Below are positions 1-8,400 of a stretch of 64,000 nucleotides of DNA, one piece after another; the first letter of the stretch is position 1; each line of letters starts with the position of its first letter. Origin of the DNA: an uncultured Lactobacillus sp. (lineage in GTDB: Bacteria; Bacillota; Bacilli; Lactobacillales; Lactobacillaceae); the NCBI GenBank assembly GCA_910587695.1, contig CAJUNC010000009.1, positions 28,316-92,315 on the forward strand, in the 5' to 3' direction. The notes under the pieces were generated by a model that made no database searches, was not told the DNA's origin, and saw only the letters and a program-made list of their open reading frames with translations. The position numbers and the translations under genes are program-made.

Positions 1-237
1 ACCAAAGTATTCAGGATAACCGTTCTTCCACCAACCAACACGTGTCTTATCTGGATACCAAACACCACCAAGATAAATACCTTTATGTGTATCGCCGGAG
101 TATGTTTCTTCAAACATCCCACGCATCCCCATGTATTCGTTTCCAATGCTTGTCATACTTTCTTGGAGTCGTTTTTCTTCGGGTTTAAATTCATGTGTGA
201 CTACTTTCCATGGATCGATTTCAAAAATTCTTTTCAT
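1..237 (-). CDS. mapA: Maltose phosphorylase, N-terminal part (cut by window edge)
   Basis: The minus strand from the ATG at 237 gives 79 codons with no stop, starting [17 protein letters not shown] and containing [12 protein letters not shown] and [19 protein letters not shown]. This is the typical N-terminal beta-domain of glycoside hydrolase family 65 maltose phosphorylases, which split intracellular maltose with phosphate into glucose and beta-glucose-1-phosphate. An AAGGTGG ribosome binding site lies about 10 bases upstream. The gene follows malR in the same direction, with a candidate cre and a LacI-type operator between them, so maltose induction and carbon catabolite control are likely. 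The catalytic domain lies outside the window. Confidence 0.93.
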   Translation of the reverse strand, partial: MKRIFEIDPWKVVTHEFKPEEKRLQESMTSIGNEYMGMRGMFEETYSGDTHKGIYLGGVWYPDKTRVGWWKNGYPEYFG

Positions 238-266
238 TTACACTGACCACCTTTTTAAAACTTCAA

Positions 267-281
267 TTTAAACGTTTTCAT
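267..281 (-). promoter_or_regulatory. Candidate cre site upstream of mapA
   Basis: Read on the minus strand, ATGAAAACGTTTAAA matches the CcpA catabolite-responsive element consensus WTGNAANCGNWNNCW at all but one fixed position. It lies about 30 bases upstream of the mapA start, where CcpA binding would repress. The match is visible in the sequence; the function is inferred. Confidence 0.6.
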
Positions 282-300
282 TTTACACATTAATTATAAA

Positions 301-314
301 TGCAATCGGTTGCA
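301..314. promoter_or_regulatory. LacI-family (MalR) operator candidate upstream of mapA
   Basis: TGCAATCGGTTGCA is a near-perfect palindrome with the central CG and TGCAA/TTGCA half-sites typical of LacI/GalR operators. It lies between malR and mapA, 64 bases before the mapA start, and is the most likely MalR target. Confidence 0.6.
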
Positions 315-326
315 TTTGCAAGCAAA

Positions 327-351
327 AAAAATCTCTTTTTCTGAGATTTTT
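327..351 (-). terminator. Rho-independent terminator of malR
   Basis: Arms AAAAATCTC and GAGATTTTT enclose a 7-base loop. On the minus strand the hairpin is followed by a run of Ts. It overlaps the malR stop codon, so malR and mapA are probably separate transcripts. Confidence 0.75.
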
Positions 352-1369
352 AAATTTTTGTAGATGCACGTTCCACGATCTTATGTGGTACGACTACATG
401 ATCGGTCTCCAGCTTTAATTTGTCATTTCCCTTTGTATTGATCGCTAAGGCTGCTGCCTCGGACCCCAAAAAGCGCGGGAAGATCTCGACCGAAGTCAAG
501 GCCGGTCGTGCTGTTTTAGCAAGCAATGAGTTATTAAAACCCAATAAAGCAAGTTCAGATTGCTCGATCTCACAAATATCACAGAGGTGCTGGATCTCTA
601 TCGCTAATATGTCATCACAAGCTACTACCCCAACTTTACCGCCAGTTTTAGAGATCATCTGCCCCAAAGCTTGGGCATTCTTTATCTCATCATCTTGCAC
701 AGTGCTCAAGCACAATGGTGATTTTGCAATATCAGCCTCGCTCAAAGCCTTTAGATAGCCTTTATACCGTGCATTTTGGACCTTTTCAGCGAGATCAGTA
801 TACGCATAAACGATCCGTGTTGCGCCTTTATCCAGCAAGAATTTAGTCGCATCATATCCCGCTTTGAAATTATCATTATCAACATAACATGTCGTCTCTT
901 TATCAGTATAGGGTGAACCGATCACAACATAGTGGATCTTTGGATATTGCTTGATAAATTCCAGCACTGGATCGTTGGCTTGGGAATAGACAAATACGAA
1001 TCGCGTGATATTTCCGCGCTTGATCATTGTTTCGATGTTTTTGATCAACTCTTCAGTCGTTTGACCTGACGCGACCGAGACTAACTGATCATGCGCATTG
1101 CAGATCGAAGCTAGGCCTTGAATGATCTGTATGAAAAACGGATTATCTCCCACAGATTCTTCGCGGGCTGGCAAAATGACCCCGATCGTATTTGAGGTTT
1201 GATTAGCTAAATTTTGGGCGGCAAAATTCGGCGAATAATCAAGCTCTTTCATTGCCTGGCGCACCTTATTCTTGGTCTCTTCACTGATCAACGGACTATC
1301 ATGCATCGCACGTGAAGCCGTTGAAGGTGAAACACCAGCTTTTTTAGCGACATCTTTTATCGTTGCCAT
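350..1369 (-). CDS. malR: LacI/GalR-family transcriptional regulator, probably MalR
   Basis: This 339-residue protein has an N-terminal LacI helix-turn-helix (residues 1-25, IKDVAKKAGVSPSTASRAM) followed by a periplasmic-binding-protein-like sugar domain (about 60-335). The length is normal for the family. It is a cytoplasmic DNA-binding repressor. Lying directly upstream of maltose phosphorylase, it probably senses maltose or a derivative and controls mapA through the palindrome at 301-314. A cre-like sequence upstream (1386-1400) could mean autoregulation or CcpA control. The family is certain; the maltose assignment rests on the neighbour. Confidence 0.85.
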   Translation of the reverse strand: MATIKDVAKKAGVSPSTASRAMHDSPLISEETKNKVRQAMKELDYSPNFAAQNLANQTSNTIGVILPAREESVGDNPFFIQIIQGLASICNAHDQLVSVASGQTTEELIKNIETMIKRGNITRFVFVYSQANDPVLEFIKQYPKIHYVVIGSPYTDKETTCYVDNDNFKAGYDATKFLLDKGATRIVYAYTDLAEKVQNARYKGYLKALSEADIAKSPLCLSTVQDDEIKNAQALGQMISKTGGKVGVVACDDILAIEIQHLCDICEIEQSELALLGFNNSLLAKTARPALTSVEIFPRFLGSEAAALAINTKGNDKLKLETDHVVVPHKIVERASTKI

Positions 1370-1385
1370 CTGAGCACCACCTCCA

Positions 1386-1400
1386 TAAAAACGTTTGCAT
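1386..1400 (-). promoter_or_regulatory. cre-like / LacI-type operator upstream of malR
   Basis: On the minus strand ATGCAAACGTTTTTA fits the cre consensus except near its 3' end, and its TGCAAACG half-site also resembles the operator at 301-314. CcpA or MalR itself could bind here, 17 to 31 bases upstream of the malR start. Confidence 0.45.
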
Positions 1401-1492
1401 AACTTTAAGTATATACCGTTAAAAGCTCTTTGTGCAAGATTTCATCCAAAAAATATGCTATACTTAGAAAAAATTTATCTGAGGTGATACAC

Positions 1493-1933
1493 ATGGATGC
1501 AACTGAAATGTGGAACGCTTTTTGTGCCAATGATCCGACGCTTACCGATATGGGTCACAAAGCTTGGGCTTTTGGCTGTGAACCGGATCTTTTAGCCCAA
1601 TTAGTTTTGCACGGGCAAAAAACAGCTACTACATCTTCTTATCCCTTATATGCTCTAGAAAACGAGCCTCTTCCTCAAGTTGGTGAATACAATATCATCC
1701 TAGATGGTAACGATAAGGCGATCTGCATCACCCAAACGACCAAAGTCTATCGCACCCTATTTAAAGAGGTCGGCGCACACCATGCTTATTTAGAGGGTGA
1801 AGGCGATCAAAGCCTAGCCTACTGGCGTAAAGTCCATCAAGATTTCTTCACTGCAGAACTAGCCGAAGTACAATTGACCTTTACCCCCGATCTTGAGGTC
1901 GTCTGTGAAGAATTTGAAGTTGTTTTTAGCTAA
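1493..1933 (+). CDS. ASCH-domain protein
   Basis: This is a 146-residue protein. The ATG at 1493 is chosen because GAGGTGA lies 7 bases upstream; an earlier in-frame start has no ribosome binding site. The ASCH fold is recognised by the LVLHGQKTATTSSYPLY segment (about residues 37-53), the LPQVGEYNIILDGNDKAICI strand pair and a C-terminal FTPDLEVVCEEFEVV motif. ASCH domains are PUA-like beta-barrels thought to bind RNA or modified nucleotides, and some act as amidohydrolases. A TATACT -10 element lies at 1459-1464, so it is probably transcribed alone. The exact substrate is unknown. Confidence 0.8.
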   Translation: MDATEMWNAFCANDPTLTDMGHKAWAFGCEPDLLAQLVLHGQKTATTSSYPLYALENEPLPQVGEYNIILDGNDKAICITQTTKVYRTLFKEVGAHHAYLEGEGDQSLAYWRKVHQDFFTAELAEVQLTFTPDLEVVCEEFEVVFS

Positions 1934-1935
1934 AC

Positions 1936-1971
1936 AAAACGATCTGATCCACATATTGGTCAGATCGTTTT
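1936..1971. terminator. Terminator between the ASCH gene and the P-type ATPase
   Basis: A 12-bp stem (AAAACGATCTGA / TCAGATCGTTTT) followed by TTTTATTT lies three bases after the ASCH stop codon. The A-rich and T-rich flanks could also serve the convergent ATPase gene on the minus strand. Confidence 0.8.
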
Positions 1972-1988
1972 ATTTAGTCTTGTATGTT

Positions 1989-3839
1989 TTATTTACGCAT
2001 GATCCGCAAAGCATTCAAAACTGCGATCAACGTTACACCGACATCAGCAAAAACAGCTTCCCACATCGTTACGTCACCGAATGCTCCTAGGACTAAAAAT
2101 ATCAATTTGATCCCTAAAGCTAACACGATATTTTGCCAAACGATCTTTTTGGTTCGCCGTGCAATATTTAAAACACGTAAGATCGCAGCTGGATCATCAC
2201 GCATCAAAACTACATCTGCTGCTTCGATCGCTGCATCAGAACCCAAAGCCCCCATAGCGATCCCAACATCAGCACTGGCCAAAACAGGCGTATCATTTAA
2301 GCCGTCACCAACAAAGCCAACTTTGCCAGTTTGAAATTGTTGCAACTTTTCAACTTCAGTCAACTTATCTTGCGGTAAAAGTTCTGCTTTGACCGTATCG
2401 ACCGCTAATTTAGACGCGATCGCATCAGCCGTTTTTTGGCGATCCCCAGTCAGCATCACAGTCTGGATCCCTTGTTTTTTGAGTTCTTTTAACGTTGCTG
2501 CGGAAGTTTGTTTGAGTGTATCAGCGATCTCCAAACACCCCAAATATTTACCAGCATAAGCAACATAGACTAGTGTGCCCGTAGCTGTTGTCGGCAATTT
2601 TGCCAATGCGATCCCGTGTTCATTTAACAGGGATCTTTTACCGACCAATAATTCTTCATCGGCAAAAACAGCCTTGATCCCTTGCCCGACCACTTCTTTT
2701 ACAGTTGCTAATTTTTCGGTCGGTAATTTTCCTGGGAAATATTCTACGATCGAACGAGCGATCGGATGCGGGGAATGCATTTCAGCGATCGCTGCTAATT
2801 CAACTAATTCAGCTTCTTTTACCCCTGCATTAGGATAGACATTTTCGACCCGAAATTTACCTTCTGTCAAAGTCCCCGTCTTATCAAAAACTAAAGTCTG
2901 GATCTGGGTCAATAATTCTAAATAGTTACTTCCCTTGACCAAAACACCAGCCCTAGACGATGCTCCGATCCCAGCAAAAAAGCCTAAAGGAATGGAAATG
3001 ACCAATGCACATGGACATGAGATCACTAAAAAGATCAATGCCCGATAGAACCATTCGCTAAATGGTCGTCCCAAAAATAACGGTGGGATAATTGCCAGCA
3101 ATAACGCTGTCCCGACCACGATCGGCGTATAAACTTGCGCAAATTTGGTGATGAACTTTTCAGTTGGTGCTTTCTTTTGACTTGCATTTTCGACTAATTC
3201 CAAGATCTTAGCGACCGTTGATTCACCATAAGGCTTGGTCACGCGAACTTCGATAACACTGTCTAACACGATCGCACCACTCAAGATCTGTGCTCCAGCT
3301 TCGACTAAGCGCGGTTCAGATTCACCTGTCAAAGCGGCTGTATCTAAATATGCACTTCCACTGATGACTTTACCATCCAAAGGTACACGTTCACCTGGTT
3401 TGATCTTGATCACTTCATCAACTTCAACTTGTGATGGCGAGACTTTAGTCACAATGCCATCTTCAGTGACTAAATTGGCATATTCTGGGCGAATATCTAA
3501 CAATTGTGTGATCGAATCACGTGAACGCTCAACGGCAATATCTTCAAAAAGTTCACCTAAAGCGTAAAATAACATCACGGCGACCGCTTCGGGATACTGT
3601 TTGACGGCAAAAGCCCCCAATGTTGCTATCATCATCAAAAAATTTTCATCGAACCATTTACCGTAAAAGATATGCTCGATCGCTTCTTTGATCACACCAA
3701 AACCGATTATCAAATAAGCTACTAGGTAAATAGCAAATTCCAGTCCGATACTTAAATTTGGCAAATGTGCCACTAAAAATAGCACGATCGTGAGCGCTAT
3801 CTGAATGATTTTATTTTTGTTTGCTAAAATCGTCTCCAT
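1989..3839 (-). CDS. Zn2+/Cd2+-type P1B-ATPase (metal efflux)
   Basis: This 616-residue heavy-metal-transporting P-type ATPase starts at the ATG at 3839, because GGGGGTGA lies just upstream. Visible motifs: TGES (171-174), the metal-binding CPC in the membrane (275-277), the phosphorylation site DKTGTLT with Asp319, the HP dipeptide in HSPHPIARS, and GDGLNDTPVLASADVGIAMG near 510. The last helices carry ALGIK and FADVGVTLIAVLNALR, typical of the P1B-2 Zn/Cd/Pb class. It has no N-terminal metal-binding domain, so it is a short form. A SmtB/CzrA-type operator precedes it, implying induction by excess zinc or cadmium. It is monocistronic. Confidence 0.9.
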   Translation of the reverse strand: METILANKNKIIQIALTIVLFLVAHLPNLSIGLEFAIYLVAYLIIGFGVIKEAIEHIFYGKWFDENFLMMIATLGAFAVKQYPEAVAVMLFYALGELFEDIAVERSRDSITQLLDIRPEYANLVTEDGIVTKVSPSQVEVDEVIKIKPGERVPLDGKVISGSAYLDTAALTGESEPRLVEAGAQILSGAIVLDSVIEVRVTKPYGESTVAKILELVENASQKKAPTEKFITKFAQVYTPIVVGTALLLAIIPPLFLGRPFSEWFYRALIFLVISCPCALVISIPLGFFAGIGASSRAGVLVKGSNYLELLTQIQTLVFDKTGTLTEGKFRVENVYPNAGVKEAELVELAAIAEMHSPHPIARSIVEYFPGKLPTEKLATVKEVVGQGIKAVFADEELLVGKRSLLNEHGIALAKLPTTATGTLVYVAYAGKYLGCLEIADTLKQTSAATLKELKKQGIQTVMLTGDRQKTADAIASKLAVDTVKAELLPQDKLTEVEKLQQFQTGKVGFVGDGLNDTPVLASADVGIAMGALGSDAAIEAADVVLMRDDPAAILRVLNIARRTKKIVWQNIVLALGIKLIFLVLGAFGDVTMWEAVFADVGVTLIAVLNALRIMRK

Positions 3840-3857
3840 GTTTGTCACCCCCGAACT

Positions 3858-3875
3858 TATGAATATATGTTCATA
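3858..3875. promoter_or_regulatory. SmtB/CzrA-type metalloregulator operator
   Basis: TATGAATATATGTTCATA contains the TGAA-N6-TTCA core in a symmetrical AT-rich setting, characteristic of zinc-sensing ArsR/SmtB repressors such as CzrA. It lies about 20 bases upstream of the ATPase start, where bound repressor would block transcription. Confidence 0.7.
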
Positions 3876-3929
3876 TTTTCAATTAAAGTGTAACATGATT
3901 ATTTTGCTAATGCAATCCTTTTAATTGCT

Positions 3930-4015
3930 TTGACATTTAACCAAAAATAATGTAGCTTAAAAATTAAATATTACTTGTGTCCTGTCTGGCCGCTCTGACC
4001 TGAGAGGACTTTTTT
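3930..4015 (+). promoter_or_regulatory. brnQ1 promoter and possible attenuator leader
   Basis: TTGACA at 3930-3935 and a weak TAGCTT at 3953-3958 (17-base spacer) could start a transcript whose leader folds into a hairpin at 3979-4009 (GTCCT/AGGAC, then TC/GA and GG/CC separated by single mismatches) followed by six Ts. A terminator-like hairpin between a promoter and its gene suggests attenuation. No leader peptide or known riboswitch is apparent. Confidence 0.4.
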
Positions 4016-4037
4016 ATAAATAGCATAGGAGGATTTT

Positions 4038-5381
4038 ATGGAAAGTAAAAAATTAACTTTCAGACATTATCTAATGATCGGTTCTTTGATCTTTGGGATG
4101 TTATTTGGAGCCGGAAACCTGATCTTTCCAGTTCATTTAGGACAAATGGCTGGGGGCCACTGGCTAAGTGCTGCTTTAGGCTTTTTAGCTTCGGGTGTTT
4201 TATTACCAGTTTTAGGTCTGCTGGCGATCAGTATCACACAATCACGTGGTATCTATGAATTAGCTCGTCCAGTCGGCCACAGCTATGCATTGCTCTTTAT
4301 GATCTTGATCTACGCTACGATCGGACCATTTTTTGCAACGCCTAGAACAGCGACCGTTCCCTTTACGATCGGGTTTGCACCACATATCGCACAAAATCAG
4401 CAATCATTAGGATTATTGATCTATTCGGCGATCTTCTTTTTATTGGTATACTTTTTGTCTAGTCGGGAAAGTAAGATCACTGCTTTGATCGGTAAAGTGC
4501 TCAATCCTGTCTTTTTAGTGATGTTATTTGTGATCTTTTTACTGGCTTTTAGCAATCCTCTCAGTTCAGCTGCGAGTGCACCGATCACTAAAGAGTATTT
4601 GACGGGCGCCTTGACTTCGGGGCTTCTCCAAGGCTACAACACGATGGATGCTTTGGCCTCGATCGCCTTTGGGATCACTATCGTTACAGCTGTTCGCCAA
4701 TTTGGTCTAAAAGATAAAAAAGATATCGCTTTAGCAACTGCTAAAGGTGGGTCACTTGGGATCTTATCGATCGGGATCATCTACATTGCCTTGATCTTAT
4801 TAGGAGCGCAAAGTGTCTCGACTTTTGGCTTGGCAGAAAACGGTGGGATCACTTTGACACAGATCTCTCATCACTATATGGGTGTCTTCGGTGATGCTTT
4901 GTTGGCGACTTTGACAACGATCACTTGCTTGTCGACTTCAATGGGCCTTGCGATCGCCTGTTCGCAAGCTTTCCATCAATTATTCAGTCGTTTTTCATAT
5001 AAGGCGATCTTGCTGGTCTACTGCTTGCTATCATTTGCGATCGCTAATCTCGGACTTGATGCGATCATCGCTTGGTCATTACCAGTTTTGATGTTTTTAT
5101 ACCCATTAGCGATCACTTTGATCTTGCTTGGTGTTTGTTCTCCATTGTTCAATAACTACGCTTTGGTCTACAAAACTACGACATTTCTGACCTTGATCCC
5201 AGCTTTCTTTGACATGTTGAATGCTTTACCAGCTGGGCTAAAAGAGTCTGCTCTAGTTCAAACATTGCTCAAGTTTGCTCAAACTTATTTCCCATTCTTT
5301 GAACTCGGCTTTGGGTGGGTCTGCTTTAGTTTGTTAGGACTGATCATCGGTCTTGGCGGGTATTTCCTACGTAAAAAATAA
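4038..5381 (+). CDS. brnQ: Branched-chain amino acid carrier BrnQ (copy 1)
   Basis: This 447-residue, about 12-helix membrane protein belongs to the BrnQ/LIVCS family, which imports Leu, Ile or Val with Na+ or H+. Family motifs are LFGAGNLIFPVHLGQ near the N-terminus, IGPFFATPRTATVPF (about 95-110) and LQGYNTMDALASIAFGI (about 197-213). AGGAGG lies 6 bases before the ATG. A second BrnQ (48514-49887) shares these motifs but has a T-box leader, while this copy has a different hairpin leader, so the two are probably controlled by different signals. Confidence 0.92.
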   Translation: MESKKLTFRHYLMIGSLIFGMLFGAGNLIFPVHLGQMAGGHWLSAALGFLASGVLLPVLGLLAISITQSRGIYELARPVGHSYALLFMILIYATIGPFFATPRTATVPFTIGFAPHIAQNQQSLGLLIYSAIFFLLVYFLSSRESKITALIGKVLNPVFLVMLFVIFLLAFSNPLSSAASAPITKEYLTGALTSGLLQGYNTMDALASIAFGITIVTAVRQFGLKDKKDIALATAKGGSLGILSIGIIYIALILLGAQSVSTFGLAENGGITLTQISHHYMGVFGDALLATLTTITCLSTSMGLAIACSQAFHQLFSRFSYKAILLVYCLLSFAIANLGLDAIIAWSLPVLMFLYPLAITLILLGVCSPLFNNYALVYKTTTFLTLIPAFFDMLNALPAGLKESALVQTLLKFAQTYFPFFELGFGWVCFSLLGLIIGLGGYFLRKK

Positions 5382-5402
5382 AAAGTGGTGACACATATAA
5401 AT

Positions 5403-5455
5403 AAAATAAGAGGATCTACCATGATGTCTTGCATTGTGGTAGATCCTCTTATTTT
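5403..5455. terminator. Bidirectional terminator between brnQ and opuCBC
   Basis: A perfect 19-bp stem (5403-5421 with 5437-5455) has a 15-base loop and A-rich and T-rich ends. It overlaps the stop codon of the convergent osmolyte transporter gene and can end transcripts from both sides. Confidence 0.88.
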
Positions 5456-6972
5456 AGCAGTCCGTGTTCGACTAAATATTTATGGGCGACCTCACTTGCC
5501 TTTCGATGCTCAACGCTGACTTCATAGTTCATCTCTTGCATCTCTTTAGTCGTGATCTTACCTGCCAGTTTCTCTAAACTTTTGACTAGCTTTGGATTTT
5601 TCTTGGCAAAACTTTCATTCATCACTGGGGCTCCTTGATATGGTGGAAAAAAGTTCTTATCATCTTCTAAGACCATCAGATCGTATTGTCTTATCTGCGG
5701 ATCAGTTGTATAACCATCCACTAAATTGACTTTCTTTTTGGCGATCGCTTGGTAGCGTAAGGCGGGCTCCATGACCGATACCTTACCAAAATCTAACCCA
5801 TATACTTTTTTTAATCCCAAATAGCCATCAACTTGATTGGAAAAATCAGGATCAAAGCCCGCATGGACTTTATCACTCACCCGTGCTAGATCACTTAGCT
5901 TTGTCACTTGATACTTTTGTGAAAATTCTTTAGTGACAGCTAGATCATAACCGTTTTGATATGCCATAGGGCTCAAGTAACGCATATCGTATTGCTTTGA
6001 TAACTGTTTTTGTGCGATCGCATAAGTCTTTTTTGGATCACTTGGTGTCTTTTTGTCGTAGTCGACTAAGGCTTCTAAAACTGTCCCTGTGAACTCTGGA
6101 TAAATATCGACTTGCTCTTTTTTCAAAGCATTGAACAAAAATGTCGTGCCCCCAAAGTTTGGTTTCAACGTCACCTCTGCTTTAGGATCAGCTTGTAAGA
6201 TCAACTCTTTATACATATTCATCAAGATCTCAGGCTCACTGCCTAATTTCCCTGCGATCACCACTTTAGTTGGTGCATGTAACATCTCAGTAAGCTTAAA
6301 ACCACCAAAACCAAGCGCCAGCACGACTAAAGCTGCTAAAGTCGTATAGATCCGCCTAGGCTTTTTGCCGACAAACTTCAAAAGGCCACTACAACAAAAG
6401 GCCAAAACAGCTGATAAGACCCCACCGATCAAGAGATAATCATTGTTGTTTTGCTGGATCCCTAACATGATGTAACTTCCTAGACCACCGGCACCGATAA
6501 AAGCAGCTAAGGTCGCCGTACCGATGACCATAACTAAAGCGATCCTGATCCCCGATAAGATCAATGGCAGCGCTAAGGGGAATTCAAGGCGTTGCAATTG
6601 CTTAAAACGAGACAAGCCAAAAGCTCTAGCCGCCTCTTTGAGTGCTGGATCGATATTTTTTAACCCGGCATAGGTATTTTGATAGATCGGCATGATCGCA
6701 TAAAGCGTCAAAGCGATCACAGCTGGAGTCGTACCGATACCGACCACCGGGATCAACAAACCTAATAAAGCTAAACTTGGGATCGTTTGGATGATACCTG
6801 CCACCTGCAGACCTGCTTCACCTAAAATAGGTTTATTGCGCAATCCGATCGCTAACGGGATAGCTACCAAGGCAGCGATCACCAGTGAGATCAGTGAGAT
6901 CGTCAAATGCTGCATCAGTGCCTGCAAGATCTCAACACGTTGGTCGCTTACTGTTTCAAGTAATTTTGGCAT
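5449..6972 (-). CDS. opuCBC: Osmolyte (betaine/carnitine/choline) ABC permease fused to substrate-binding domain
   Basis: This 507-residue fusion has an ABC permease of the ProW/OpuCB type in the first ~215 residues, with about five helices and the EAA loop LKEAARAFGLSRFKQLQRLE. After a further helix (about 210-228) comes an extracellular OpuAC/OpuCC-type binding domain starting near APTKVVIAGKLGSEPEILMN. The tethered domain replaces a separate lipoprotein. With the ATPase encoded 4 bases upstream it forms an importer of quaternary-ammonium compatible solutes for osmoprotection. AAGGAGTG supports the start. Exact substrate cannot be told from sequence. Confidence 0.9.
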   Translation of the reverse strand: MPKLLETVSDQRVEILQALMQHLTISLISLVIAALVAIPLAIGLRNKPILGEAGLQVAGIIQTIPSLALLGLLIPVVGIGTTPAVIALTLYAIMPIYQNTYAGLKNIDPALKEAARAFGLSRFKQLQRLEFPLALPLILSGIRIALVMVIGTATLAAFIGAGGLGSYIMLGIQQNNNDYLLIGGVLSAVLAFCCSGLLKFVGKKPRRIYTTLAALVVLALGFGGFKLTEMLHAPTKVVIAGKLGSEPEILMNMYKELILQADPKAEVTLKPNFGGTTFLFNALKKEQVDIYPEFTGTVLEALVDYDKKTPSDPKKTYAIAQKQLSKQYDMRYLSPMAYQNGYDLAVTKEFSQKYQVTKLSDLARVSDKVHAGFDPDFSNQVDGYLGLKKVYGLDFGKVSVMEPALRYQAIAKKKVNLVDGYTTDPQIRQYDLMVLEDDKNFFPPYQGAPVMNESFAKKNPKLVKSLEKLAGKITTKEMQEMNYEVSVEHRKASEVAHKYLVEHGLLK

Positions 6973-6976
6973 CTGA

Positions 6977-7900
6977 TCACTCCTTATGTAAAAGATAGGC
7001 TAAGAGTTGTTGGTAAGTAATTTCATAGGTCTGATCTTGGTAATTGAAGCGTACTTTCGGTGTCTGTTGCAGTTGGGTCAATAATTCAGTAAAATCAATC
7101 AGCTCAGGGACGGTAGGACAAAATTTGACTTTAGTGAGATGTTTTGTTTCTAATAGATAATCAAGATCCCAAAAATGGGGACTTTCTGTATCAAAAAATG
7201 TTTTTACAAATTCATTTGCTGGCTGTTGCATGATCTGTGTGGGCGTCCCGACTTGTTGGATCTTCCCTTCATGCAAGACAGCGATCCGATCCCCTAAGCG
7301 CAAAGCTTCTTGCATATCGTGAGTCACAAAAACGACCGTCGGTTTTAGCGTTTTATGTAGCTCTAAGATCAGATCCTGTGATTGGCGCCGCAAGACTGGA
7401 TCTAATGCACTAAACGATTCATCCATCAAAACTAGCTCTGGTTTGGTCGCTAAAGCTCGGATGATCGCGACTCTTTGCTTTTGTCCTCCTGACAATTCAG
7501 CTGGCTTGCGTTTGGCAAAAACGATCGGATCAAGGTCTACTTCTTGTAACAATTCATACGCTCTTTTTCTTCGTTTAGACTTTTCGGTCTTGAGCTGTTC
7601 TAATTGGATCGTGATGTTATCTTCGACCGATAGATTGGGAAATAAACAGCTGTCTTGGAGCACGTAACCGGTATTTAGGCGCAACTTTTGTTTATCGTAT
7701 TCTTTTATCTTTTTGTCGTTTAGATAAATATCACCTGTCGTTGGGAGCGTCAACTGATTCAACATCCGCAGTAAAGTCGTTTTGCCACTCCCACTAGGTC
7801 CTACTAAGACAAAAAATTCACCCGCATTGATCTTTAGATCGATATGTTCTAAGATCGTATTTTCACCATAGGTCTTACTAACGTCTCGATAATGGATCAT
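6977..7900 (-). CDS. opuCA: Osmolyte ABC transporter ATP-binding protein
   Basis: This 307-residue ATPase of the ProV/OpuCA group starts at ATG 7900, which has GAGGTG 9 bases upstream. It shows Walker A GPSGSGKTT (about 34-42), the Q-loop, signature LSGGQKQRV, Walker B ELVLMDES and the H-loop. The C-terminal ~65 residues form an accessory region rather than a clear CBS pair, so any ionic-strength sensing would differ from classical OpuA. It is co-transcribed with opuCBC. The divergent HxlR-type gene may regulate it. Confidence 0.9.
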   Translation of the reverse strand: MIHYRDVSKTYGENTILEHIDLKINAGEFFVLVGPSGSGKTTLLRMLNQLTLPTTGDIYLNDKKIKEYDKQKLRLNTGYVLQDSCLFPNLSVEDNITIQLEQLKTEKSKRRKRAYELLQEVDLDPIVFAKRKPAELSGGQKQRVAIIRALATKPELVLMDESFSALDPVLRRQSQDLILELHKTLKPTVVFVTHDMQEALRLGDRIAVLHEGKIQQVGTPTQIMQQPANEFVKTFFDTESPHFWDLDYLLETKHLTKVKFCPTVPELIDFTELLTQLQQTPKVRFNYQDQTYEITYQQLLAYLLHKE

Positions 7901-7956
7901 CTCTTTCACCTCACGATTTATACTCTATAGTCTACTAAAATAGTGTAAAAAAACAA

Positions 7957-8035
7957 TTGATATGCACTGATCATTTTCACTATAATACAATTAAAAACTA
8001 AAAGAAAGTAGGCACTTAATAGTTTTATACTTTCT
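7957..8035 (+). promoter_or_regulatory. Promoter and inverted repeat upstream of hxlR-type gene
   Basis: TTGATA (7957-7962) and TATAAT (7981-7986) with an 18-base spacer form a good sigma-A promoter towards the HxlR gene. Downstream, AGAAAGTA (8003-8010) and TACTTTCT (8028-8035) form an inverted repeat between the promoter and the ribosome binding site. This is a plausible autoregulatory operator. Confidence 0.55.
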
Positions 8036-8054
8036 AAAGGGGAGTGTTAAATAA

Positions 8055-8399
8055 ATGGTAAATAGACCTTTACCGCAGATGGGACTCTGTCCTGTTGCAA
8101 CAACGATCAGCTTATTATCCAGTAAGTGGAAGATCTTGATCGTACGTGATCTACTAGGTGGGACTAAGCGCTACGGTGAACTAAAGCAAAGTGTCGCTGG
8201 GGTAAGTCAAAAGATGTTGACCCAAAGCTTACGCGAACTAGAAAATGACGGCTTAGTTATCCGTAAAGTTTATCCTGAGATCCCTCCTAAGGTAGAATAT
8301 CGCTTGAGTAAATTGGGAGAAACTTTGCACCCTGTGATCGATGCTCTAGCGGCTTGGGGCACCATGTATATCGAACAGCAAAAAAATGCTGAAAAATAG
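8055..8399 (+). CDS. HxlR-family transcriptional regulator
   Basis: This 114-residue winged-helix protein has the HxlR family layout: an N-terminal MGLCPVATTISLLSSKWK segment, the helix-turn-helix RYGELKQSVAGVSQKMLTQ and the wing around KVYPEIPPKVEYRLS. The cysteine at about residue 12 sits where redox- or aldehyde-sensing HxlR members (HypR, YodB type) carry their reactive thiol. It is divergent from the opuC genes and followed by a dispersed palindromic repeat. Whether it controls opuC, itself or something distant is unknown. GGGGAG precedes the ATG. Confidence 0.88.
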   Translation: MVNRPLPQMGLCPVATTISLLSSKWKILIVRDLLGGTKRYGELKQSVAGVSQKMLTQSLRELENDGLVIRKVYPEIPPKVEYRLSKLGETLHPVIDALAAWGTMYIEQQKNAEK

Positions 8400-8400
8400 A

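Noticed and set aside
2575..2838. Antisense ORFs inside long genes, such as this one in the P-type ATPase and many similar ones.
   Set aside because: They lie opposite well-supported genes, lack ribosome sites and show no family features.
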